Origin: JBLHKS01 sp047620505
Lineage (GTDB): Bacteria; Verrucomicrobiota; Verrucomicrobiia; Verrucomicrobiales; DEV007
Direction: 5' to 3'
Length of the DNA stretch: 26,757 nt
Assembly: GCA_047620505.1 (NCBI GenBank)
Contig: JBLHKS010000089.1
Span: 1 to 26,757, forward strand
Part shown: positions 16,150 through 22,727 of the stretch, in pieces
How the letters are laid out: every line of letters starts with the position of its first letter
Position numbering within the stretch: position 1 is the stretch's first letter
The notes under the pieces: model-generated
Told to the model about the DNA's origin: nothing
Databases searched by the model: none
The model's input: only the letters and a program-made list of their open reading frames with translations
Program-made: the position numbers and the translations under genes

Positions 16150-17685
16150 CTAAGCCAGTTTCGCCTCGCGCTTCATCACTCGGTCGGCGACTTTCTGGCC
16201 GCAGAGAATCGCCATCGGCATCCCGCCGCCGGGGTTCACGCTTCCGCCAGTGAAAAACAGGTTCGCATACCTCGAAGACTGCTTCGGCGCCTTGAACGCC
16301 TGATTGAGTTTCCAGTCCGATACGACCCCGTAGATCGAGCCACGATTGGAGTTGTACATCCGCTCGATATCGACCGGTGTCAGCATATCCTCGACGACAA
16401 TGTGTTTTCGTAGATCGGTTAGCCCCATGCGCTCCAGCTTTTCGAGCACGCGATCCTTGAGCGCCATGTAGTCCGCGTGAGTCAGTGGATTCTCAGGGTC
16501 GATTGGCGGAATGTGAGGGAGGATCTTGAGGTTGTCGCAACCCTCCGGCGCTTTCGAAGGATCAGTCCGCGTTGGGGCGACGAGATAGATCGTGGGGTCA
16601 TCCGGCAGCTGGCCATCGCGGAAGACGGAGTTGAAGTGTTTGCTCTGATTTTGCGAGTAGAAGAAGTTGTGATGCGCCAGCTGATCGTAAATCCGGTCGG
16701 TCCCCAAATGGATCACCAGACCGGAGCAAGCGGGCTGAAATTTCTTCAGTTTGGCCATGAACTTCGGTGGCTCGCTGAGGAGTTTTCGATAGGCCGGAAG
16801 CACCTCCATGTTGCAGACGACGTAGTCCGCTTCGAGCTTCCGCCCGTCCTTCAAAGTCACGCCCTCGACAGCTTTGCCGCGCTTGTCGATCGACGCGACT
16901 TCCGCGTTGAGTTCGACCGGGATGTCCAAGTCCTCCAGCAGCCGGCCGAGCCCAACCGCTAAGTTGTACATCCCGCCCTTCACGTACCAGAGACCGTAGT
17001 CGAATTGGATCACCGGCATCAGGTTCATGTAGCCGGGCGCCGCCAGCGCGGAAGAGCCGACATACTTGATGAAGTATTCGAAGATCATCCGCAGATGCGG
17101 CTCGTCGAAACGCGCCTCGATCGATTCGGACATCGTTTTGCGATGATCCATTTTGAAGAACAGGCGGAAGAGGCCGTAGTGGCGAATCATCTCCCAGACG
17201 TTGTCGAGCCCCTTCTTGAAGTAACCGCCTTCGACCAAGTCATACTGCTCTCGGGCGTAACTCATGAAGCTCTGAAACTGTTCCCAGTGCTTCGCGGCGT
17301 CGCCCGGCAGCTGCTTGAGCTCGGCCTTCATCTGCTCGGGCGTTTCATGAAGGTCCAAAGTCAGGCCGTCTTCGAAGAAATTGCGCCAATGCGGGGTGAC
17401 CGGCTCCAACTGCACGTAGTCATCCATGTCCTTCCCCGCGCGCTCCCAGAGGCTGCGAAAGTACTGCGGCAGCGTGAAAATCGACGGCCCGAGGTCGAAG
17501 CCGAACCCACCGATCTCAGAAAAATTGAGCTTCCCGCCAATGCGCTCGTTCTTCTCGACGATCCGGACATCAAAACCCTCGGCGCGCAGCGAGATCGCCG
17601 CGGACAAGCCGCCCAAGCCAGCGCCGACGACAATCGCCGAGCGTTTCCGAGCGGATTCGTTTGCTGTTGAAACCGAATCTCTCAT
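16150..17685 (-). CDS. crtP: CrtP-type diapocarotenoid oxygenase
   Basis: This 511-residue FAD enzyme of the CrtI/CrtN/CrtP superfamily has the N-terminal motif IVVGAGLGGLSAAISLRAEG. The segments FGFDLGPSIFTLPQYF, FFEDGLTLDLHE, FIKYVGSSALAAPGYM, LAHHNFFYSQNQS, NSNRGSIYGVVSDWK and TGGSVNPGGGMPMAI follow staphylococcal CrtP rather than CrtN. CrtP oxidises the terminal methyl group of the C30 chain to an aldehyde. I chose the ATG at 17685, preceded by AAAGG; an in-frame ATG at 17718 would place the coding start across the divergent aldH promoter. It heads the crtP-crtQ-crtO-MMPL-LolA-ferredoxin operon. Confidence 0.9.
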   Translation of the reverse strand: MRDSVSTANESARKRSAIVVGAGLGGLSAAISLRAEGFDVRIVEKNERIGGKLNFSEIGGFGFDLGPSIFTLPQYFRSLWERAGKDMDDYVQLEPVTPHWRNFFEDGLTLDLHETPEQMKAELKQLPGDAAKHWEQFQSFMSYAREQYDLVEGGYFKKGLDNVWEMIRHYGLFRLFFKMDHRKTMSESIEARFDEPHLRMIFEYFIKYVGSSALAAPGYMNLMPVIQFDYGLWYVKGGMYNLAVGLGRLLEDLDIPVELNAEVASIDKRGKAVEGVTLKDGRKLEADYVVCNMEVLPAYRKLLSEPPKFMAKLKKFQPACSGLVIHLGTDRIYDQLAHHNFFYSQNQSKHFNSVFRDGQLPDDPTIYLVAPTRTDPSKAPEGCDNLKILPHIPPIDPENPLTHADYMALKDRVLEKLERMGLTDLRKHIVVEDMLTPVDIERMYNSNRGSIYGVVSDWKLNQAFKAPKQSSRYANLFFTGGSVNPGGGMPMAILCGQKVADRVMKREAKLA

Positions 17686-17696
17686 TCTATCGTAAC
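17668..17696 (+). promoter_or_regulatory. ECF-type promoter of aldH
   Basis: TGAAACC (17668-17674), 16 bases, CGTAAC (17691-17696). The spacer and -35 overlap the first codons of crtP on the other strand. The predicted start near 17703 leaves about 50 bases before the aldH ATG at 17754. Confidence 0.72.
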
Positions 17697-17731
17697 CTTT
17701 ATTCAGCGGTGCATGCATGGGCTTCGGTCAC

Positions 17732-17758
17732 TACGGATGCCGCCCTGTAGCCGATGCA
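17732..17758 (-). promoter_or_regulatory. Possible weak ECF-type promoter of the crtP operon
   Basis: On minus, CGTAGTGA (17735-17728) matches the -10 surroundings of the katG and mscS promoters. The hexamer 16 bases upstream is TGCATCG, only a partial match to TGAAACC. It would give a leader of about 40 bases to the ATG at 17685. The match is too weak to rely on. Confidence 0.3.
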
Positions 17759-19127
17759 ACATTCAGCCCCCGACTCGAAATCAGACCCCAGCGCGCTCTT
17801 GGACCGTCAGACGGAATTCTTCCGTTCCGGCCAAACTAAAGAGATCGCCTTTCGAATCGAGCGGCTGAAAAAGCTGGGCTCCGAGCTTGAACGAAGATCG
17901 GACGATTTGCTCGCGGCGTTGGATGCCGACTTGGGCAAGCCCCCGGTCGAGGCCTACACCTCGGAGATCTACTTCGTTCTCAGCGAGATCCGGCTGTTTG
18001 TCCGCAAACTGAAACGATGGGCGCGCCCGCGACGCGTCCGAAGCCCCTTCTACCATTGGCCCGCGCGCAGCGAGATCCGCTTGGAGCCGCGTGGAAAAGC
18101 GCTCATCGTCGCTCCGTGGAACTATCCGGCGCAACTCTCCCTCGGGCCGCTTATCGCGGCCGTCGCCGCGGGCAACGTCGTCCTTCTGAAGCCGTCGGAG
18201 CTGGCCCCCGCAACCGCGAAGTTTTTGGCTGAGCTGATTAGTTCGGTTTTCAATCCCGGTCACGTCGCCGTGATCGAGGGTGGACCAGAAATTGGCGAAG
18301 CGCTGATGGAGCATCCCTTCGATCACTGGTTCTTCACCGGAAGCGAGCGCGTGGGACGGCTCTACGCGACTGCAGCCGCGAGGCATCTTGCGCCGATCAC
18401 ACTGGAACTCGGCGGCAAATGTCCCTGCGTCGTTTCTGATGATGTTAGTCTGGAGAGAACCGTCGAGCGGCTTCTCGTCGCCAAATTTTCGAACGCGGGT
18501 CAAACCTGGATCGCGCCTGACTTTGTCCTCATCGACGAATCGATCCTGCAAGAATTTGTCGATCGAATGTCCAGCGCACTCAGCAGCTGCTACGCGGATT
18601 CGACCGACGATCTGGCCAGAATCGCTAGCGATCACCACTACGAACGACTACAGAAGCTGATCCCGGATGACGCGGTCCGCATCGGTGCCGACCGGCGCGA
18701 GGGCCTGCATTTGGCACCAACGATTATCCCCGACGCCAGCTGGAATTCGCCCGCCATGCAGGAGGAAATCTTCGGTCCGATCCTTCCCGTCATCGGTTAC
18801 GCGGACCTCGACGACGCGCTCCGGCATCTCTCCCGGCTCCCCGCGCCGCTCGCGCTCTCCAAAGACCGGTCGACGCTCGAAAAAGTCGCCGCCGCGCTCC
18901 CATCCGGCTCCGTTTGTTTCAACGATGCCCTAAAGCAGGCCACCAATCTGAACCTGCCCTTCGGCGGCGTCGGGCCCAGCGGAATGGGGCGCTATCGTGG
19001 ACGGAGCGGCTTCGAGACCTTCTCTTACCAGCGCGCCGTCACCCGCCGCTCGTTCGCTCGCGACCCGTTTCTGATCAAGCCGCCATACGAGGGAAAGCTG
19101 GAGCGTCTACGAAAATTTCTCGGCTGA
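17754..19127 (+). CDS. aldH: AldH-like carotenoid aldehyde dehydrogenase lacking the catalytic Cys
   Basis: This 457-residue NAD(P)-dependent aldehyde dehydrogenase family protein has the cofactor region (PWNYPAQLSLGPLIAAVAAGN, LKPSELAPATA), the general-base motif LELGGK (E218) and the C-terminal NLPFGGVGPSGMGRYRG. In the pathway AldH turns the terminal aldehyde made by CrtP into the carboxylate that CrtQ glycosylates. The active-site motif is usually NAGQTC, but codon 252 (18507-18509) is TGG, giving NAGQTW. The nucleophilic cysteine is therefore missing, and one base would restore it. It is either inactive, altered in function, or affected by a sequence error. It diverges from crtP, has its own ECF-type promoter, and its stop directly abuts the crtN stop. 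Confidence 0.85.
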   Translation: MQHSAPDSKSDPSALLDRQTEFFRSGQTKEIAFRIERLKKLGSELERRSDDLLAALDADLGKPPVEAYTSEIYFVLSEIRLFVRKLKRWARPRRVRSPFYHWPARSEIRLEPRGKALIVAPWNYPAQLSLGPLIAAVAAGNVVLLKPSELAPATAKFLAELISSVFNPGHVAVIEGGPEIGEALMEHPFDHWFFTGSERVGRLYATAAARHLAPITLELGGKCPCVVSDDVSLERTVERLLVAKFSNAGQTWIAPDFVLIDESILQEFVDRMSSALSSCYADSTDDLARIASDHHYERLQKLIPDDAVRIGADRREGLHLAPTIIPDASWNSPAMQEEIFGPILPVIGYADLDDALRHLSRLPAPLALSKDRSTLEKVAAALPSGSVCFNDALKQATNLNLPFGGVGPSGMGRYRGRSGFETFSYQRAVTRRSFARDPFLIKPPYEGKLERLRKFLG

Positions 19128-20654
19128 CTAAGCTGCAACAAGCTCGCGCTCGGCTTCTTCCTGCTTCGCGGGCTCTGAAACGCCAAAGTCCTCGCTCATT
19201 AGATTGCTGGTGATTCGCGCCGACTCGAAGATCACCGGCAAACCGCTTCCCGGATGGGTGCCGCCGCCGACGAGGTAAACTCCATCAAGATCTTCAAACC
19301 GATTCCGAGGCCGCAGATGCAGCATCTGGCTGAGGGTGTGCGCCAGATTGAAGGTCGCTCCAAGGTGGATGTTCTGACCTTGGTCCCAGTCCGCCGGCGT
19401 GATCATCCGCTCGACTTCGATTCGGTGTTCGAGATCAGTGAAGCCAGCTTTTGCGACCGTTTGGAGGATCTTTTCACGGTATGGCCGGGCCTCGTGGCGC
19501 CAGTCGATGTTCTTAGTTTTATGCGGCACCGGCACGAGCATGTAGAGCGCGCTTTTGCCGCGGGGGGCAAGGGTCGGGTCGGTCACCGATGCATTTTGAA
19601 CATAAAAGGAAGGATCATCGCTCAAGACGTGAAGTTTCTCGATGTCTCGCAGATTTTTCTCGTAGTCCTTCGCGATGTAGATCGTGTGGTGCGGCAGCTC
19701 AAATTCGCCGTCGATGCCGAGGTAGAGCATGAAGGTCGAGCACGAGAATTTCTTTTTGCTGAGCTTGCGATTCGTCCAGCGTTTTCGGAGATTGTCAGGA
19801 ACCAGACTGGTCATGGCGCGCGCGAAATCCGCGTTCACGACCACGGCGTCGGCATCGTATTCGCCTTTCGTGGTTACGACGCCCGTCACCTTTCTGCCCT
19901 GAAATTTCATCCGCTTGACGGGCTCGCCGAGAAGAATTTCCACCCCCATTTGACGCGCAAGTCTCGCCATCGAATCCGAGAGCACGCCACAGCCGCCGAT
20001 CGGATGAAACACGCCGTATTCGTATTCCAGAAATGACAGGATCGAGAACAGGCTCGGGCATCGAAACGGAGACATACCGAGGTACTTCGATTGGAAGCAG
20101 AAGGCCAGCCGAGTGCGCTCGTCTTTGAAGAATTTCCGCAGGTAGCGATCGACTGATTGGTGAGGATTCAAGTAAGGAACGGCCGCCAGCAGCTGCTTGC
20201 GGAGCATGTCGCCCCAGCCGTTGAACGGACTCTCCAGAATCGGGCGGAAGACCGCCAGTTTCTTCCGGTTCTCCGCCATGAAACGCTCAAAACCGTCCGC
20301 GTCGCCGGGTGAGATCGCCGCGAGTTGCTGACGCATCGATTCTAGATCCGGCGTGGTGTCGATTTGCCCGCCCTGACCGAACAACAGCCGATACTGCGGG
20401 TCGAGACGCCGCATCTCGACTTCCTGATTGAGATCGTAACCGGCCTCTTGATAGATCTCTTCGAGGATCCGGGGATACATGAAAAAAGTCGGCCCAAGAT
20501 CGAACTTGTAGCCGCCCTTTTCGAACGTGGAAGTCCGCCCTCCGACGTACGGTTGACGCTCGATGACTTGAACCTTGAAGCCACGCGCGGCAAGCAGCAT
20601 GGCGGTTGAAAGGCCTCCGGGACCAGCTCCGATGATGATGACGTTTTTCGACAT
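19128..20654 (-). CDS. crtN: CrtN-type C30 carotenoid desaturase
   Basis: This 508-residue FAD-dependent desaturase has an N-terminal Rossmann motif (IIIGAGPGGLSTAMLLAARG). Further landmarks are FDLGPTFFMYPRILEEIY, MLYLGIDGEFELPHH, DDPSFYVQNASVTDP and the C-terminal GGGTHPGSGLPVIFESARI. It resembles CrtN/CrtI and pairs with the CrtP homologue. It would introduce double bonds into a C30 precursor. No crtM (dehydrosqualene synthase) is in the window, so the substrate may be made elsewhere, possibly via squalene. It starts 60 bases after the photolyase gene on the same strand and is probably co-transcribed with it. A CGTAGG sequence in the gap lacks a matching -35. Confidence 0.88.
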   Translation of the reverse strand: MSKNVIIIGAGPGGLSTAMLLAARGFKVQVIERQPYVGGRTSTFEKGGYKFDLGPTFFMYPRILEEIYQEAGYDLNQEVEMRRLDPQYRLLFGQGGQIDTTPDLESMRQQLAAISPGDADGFERFMAENRKKLAVFRPILESPFNGWGDMLRKQLLAAVPYLNPHQSVDRYLRKFFKDERTRLAFCFQSKYLGMSPFRCPSLFSILSFLEYEYGVFHPIGGCGVLSDSMARLARQMGVEILLGEPVKRMKFQGRKVTGVVTTKGEYDADAVVVNADFARAMTSLVPDNLRKRWTNRKLSKKKFSCSTFMLYLGIDGEFELPHHTIYIAKDYEKNLRDIEKLHVLSDDPSFYVQNASVTDPTLAPRGKSALYMLVPVPHKTKNIDWRHEARPYREKILQTVAKAGFTDLEHRIEVERMITPADWDQGQNIHLGATFNLAHTLSQMLHLRPRNRFEDLDGVYLVGGGTHPGSGLPVIFESARITSNLMSEDFGVSEPAKQEEAERELVAA

Positions 20655-20714
20655 AGCGTAGATTTCTTGGAGTCCCTACGCAGGGGAGGCCGGGGCCTAT
20701 GCCAAAAAATTGCT

Positions 20715-22136
20715 TCAGTCATCGATCGTGCGCCTGTGCTGCTTGAAAATCTCCAGCGTGCGCTCCCGCTCGGTCTTGTGATCCACAATTGGCAACGGAT
20801 AATCGTTAGCGATCGGCCCGGCGCCCGGCGGCTTCTGAAATCGTTTTGGATCCGTCTTCGACAGCTCCGGGACCCATGCCCGAATGTATTCACCGTGCGG
20901 GTCGAACCGATTGGTTTGCGTCCACGGATTCTGAATCCGGAAATACGGCGCTGCGTCCGCCCCGGTCCCGGCTGACCACTGCCAGCCGCCGTTGTTGTTG
21001 GCGATCTCGCCGTCGACGAGGTGACGCATGAAGTGAGCCTCGCCCAAGCGCCAGTGCAGGTGGAGATCCTTCGTCAGGAACATCGCCACGATCATCCGGA
21101 CTCGGTTGTGCATGTAGCCGGTCGCCAGCAACTGCCGCATCCCGGCATCGACGATCGGGAAGCCGGTGCGGCCCTGTTTCCAGCGTTTAAAGTTCTCGTC
21201 CGCGTCGCCCCAAGGCACGTCGCGCCACTGCGGCGCGAAGCTTTCGTCGAGCACGTTCGGGTAGTGACCGAGGATCGCCACGTAGAACTCGCGCCACGCC
21301 AGTTGCTTCAGGAAAATGTGCAACGACTTGCGGCGCCCGTCGGTCTCAGCTTCGCGGGCAGCCTGCTGCGTCTGGTGAAAAACTTCCCGCACCGATATGG
21401 TCCCAAATCGCAAGTCCGGCCCGATCGATGAGTTTGCGCCAGACGAAGGATCGTCCCGTCTCTCCGCGTATTCGAGCAACGGACCGGTTAGGGCCTTTTT
21501 CAGACGATTTCGGCCAGCTCGTTCGCCCGGTTTGACGATGGCGGCTTGGTTTGCTGGGAGTTTCCAAAAGTCCAATGTCGGCGTCCCGATCGACTTGATA
21601 CCGCTCGGCGTGGAGATCTTTCGCGGTCGTCCCAGTGGCTCGGGCTTCGGTTGGCCGAACCAGTTTTTCGAGTAGGCCGTGTAAACTCGGTAAGGCGCGC
21701 CGGATCCGTTCAAGACCTCGTCCGGTTCATGAAGAACGGCGTCTTTGTAAGCGTGTAAGTCGATCCCGAATCCGCTACAGAGTTCCGCAACTTTCCGTTC
21801 CGTTTCCCGCCCGAACGGATCGGGGTCGCGATTGAAAAACACCGCGTCCGCTTTGGTTTCGCGGATTAGTTTGCCCAGTTCTTCGACCGCCGCGCCCTGA
21901 CGGACGATCAACCGGCTGCCGGTCGTTTCGAGACTCTTCGCAAGCGATTCGAGGCACCCGCAAAGAAATGCCTGACGCGGAGGACCGGTCCAGCGATGGC
22001 TCTCTTTCCAGTCACTCGCGACGTAAACCGGGATCACATCCTCGGCCCGCTTGCAGGCGTGAAAGAGCGCGGTGTTGTCGTTCAGCCGCAGGTCGCGGCG
22101 GAACCAGTGGATCGCGGTTTTGTAGGTTGCAGACAT
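20715..22136 (-). CDS. phrB: Class I CPD photolyase
   Basis: This 473-residue cryptochrome/photolyase protein has an N-terminal antenna domain (AIHWFRRDLRLNDN, VIPVYVASDW). The FAD domain follows, with LAWREFYVAILGHYPNVL, GFPIVDAGMRQL, TGYMHNRVRMIVA and NNNGGWQWSAGTGADAAPYF. It repairs cyclobutane pyrimidine dimers using blue/near-UV light. The ATG at 22136 lies only about 3 bases from the start predicted by the ECF-type promoter at 22145-22173, so the mRNA may be leaderless. It shares a divergent promoter region with the SDR/FAD operon, a gene pairing that recurs in light-induced loci of other bacteria. crtN probably follows in the same transcript. Confidence 0.96.
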   Translation of the reverse strand: MSATYKTAIHWFRRDLRLNDNTALFHACKRAEDVIPVYVASDWKESHRWTGPPRQAFLCGCLESLAKSLETTGSRLIVRQGAAVEELGKLIRETKADAVFFNRDPDPFGRETERKVAELCSGFGIDLHAYKDAVLHEPDEVLNGSGAPYRVYTAYSKNWFGQPKPEPLGRPRKISTPSGIKSIGTPTLDFWKLPANQAAIVKPGERAGRNRLKKALTGPLLEYAERRDDPSSGANSSIGPDLRFGTISVREVFHQTQQAAREAETDGRRKSLHIFLKQLAWREFYVAILGHYPNVLDESFAPQWRDVPWGDADENFKRWKQGRTGFPIVDAGMRQLLATGYMHNRVRMIVAMFLTKDLHLHWRLGEAHFMRHLVDGEIANNNGGWQWSAGTGADAAPYFRIQNPWTQTNRFDPHGEYIRAWVPELSKTDPKRFQKPPGAGPIANDYPLPIVDHKTERERTLEIFKQHRRTIDD

Positions 22137-22144
22137 TCATCCTA

Positions 22145-22173
22145 GTTACGGTCACCGAGGGCGATCGGTTTCG
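22145..22173 (-). promoter_or_regulatory. ECF-type promoter of the photolyase-crtN unit
   Basis: On minus, CGAAACC (22173-22167), 16 bases beginning GATCG, and CGTAAC (22150-22145). It shares the spacer start with the katG and mscS copies. The -10 is so close to the ATG at 22136 that little or no leader is expected. Confidence 0.72.
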
Positions 22174-22188
22174 CCGATCAGTGAATCA

Positions 22189-22217
22189 TGAATCCGGCAT
22201 CATGGCCTGTGCGTATC
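22189..22217 (+). promoter_or_regulatory. ECF-type promoter of the small-protein/SDR/FAD operon
   Basis: TGAATCC (22189-22195), 16 bases, CGTATC (22212-22217). The -35 differs from TGAAACC at one base. The predicted start near 22224 gives a leader of about 98 bases holding two hairpins. It is back to back with the photolyase promoter. Confidence 0.62.
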
Positions 22218-22241
22218 GCCTTCAATCCTCCCCATTGATCG

Positions 22242-22303
22242 GAAGGGCGAATAAGCCCTTCTCATAAAAGGGTGGCCGTTTCCCACCCGAAACGGCCACC
22301 CTT
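22242..22303 (+). promoter_or_regulatory. Tandem hairpins in the predicted 5' leader
   Basis: The first stem is GAAGGGC (22242-22248) with GCCCTTC (22255-22261). The second is a perfect 15-bp stem, AAGGGTGGCCGTTTC (22268-22282) with GAAACGGCCACCCTT (22289-22303), loop CCACCC. No gene ends here on either strand, so an ordinary operon terminator is not expected. The plus-strand tract after it (ATCTCTTTCT) is moderately U-rich. It could be an attenuator, an RNA stability element, or the end of an unseen small RNA. Confidence 0.55.
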
Positions 22304-22321
22304 ATCTCTTTCTAAATTACC

Positions 22322-22504
22322 ATGTTTGCCAAATTCGATTACTTCTTCCTCAGCGCCGCGTTCATGAGCTTTCTGATCAGCGTCGCTCTGTGGTTCCTCT
22401 ATGACCATGGATACGGCCTCTTCGTTGGCCTCTGGGTGCCCTCGATCCTTTCACTCTGGACGGGGGTGAGGCTCGCAATGGCCGCTCACATTTCCAAGGA
22501 CTGA
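22322..22504 (+). CDS. Small two-helix membrane protein
   Basis: This 60-residue protein has two hydrophobic segments (FFLSAAFMSFLISVALWFL and GLFVGLWVPSILSLWTGVRLA) and a short C-terminal tail. I do not recognise a family. It is the first gene of the plus operon, 4 bases before the next one, under the ECF-type promoter at 22189-22217. Confidence 0.7.
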   Translation: MFAKFDYFFLSAAFMSFLISVALWFLYDHGYGLFVGLWVPSILSLWTGVRLAMAAHISKD

Positions 22505-22508
22505 TTTT

Positions 22509-22727
22509 ATGAGCGGAGCCGAATCCATCCTAAGCATCGTGCTCATGATTTTCATCATGGGGATTTTCATTTCGTTCATCGTGTTCATGGGCATCCTGCG
22601 CGCGCAGCAGTTCGCCGAGAGCGAGCGGAGAGTGCGCGCGGCCCACCTCCGCGACGGGCTCAAGCGACTTGACGAGCTCGAAGCTGCCGAGCGAACCGCG
22701 AACGACTTTCCGACTACAAAGTCATGA
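22509..22727 (+). CDS. Small membrane-anchored protein with charged tail
   Basis: This 72-residue protein has one long hydrophobic helix (SILSIVLMIFIMGIFISFIVFMGIL) followed by a highly charged, probably helical tail rich in Arg and Glu. AAGGA lies about 10 bases before the ATG. Its stop overlaps the SDR start (ATGA), so the two are translationally coupled. I do not recognise a family; a membrane tether for the downstream redox enzymes is possible but speculative. Confidence 0.7.
   Translation: MSGAESILSIVLMIFIMGIFISFIVFMGILRAQQFAESERRVRAAHLRDGLKRLDELEAAERTANDFPTTKS

Noticed and set aside
17781..18638. 285-codon minus-strand reading frame
   Set aside because: It is a shadow of aldH; the protein is low in recognisable features and the plus strand encodes clear ALDH motifs.
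19254..20036. 260-codon plus-strand reading frame
   Set aside because: It is antisense to crtN, whose motifs are unambiguous.
20670..20700. Separate ECF-type promoter for crtN
   Set aside because: CGTAGG is present on minus, but the sequence 16 bases upstream (GGCATAG) does not match TGAAACC; co-transcription with the photolyase gene is simpler.
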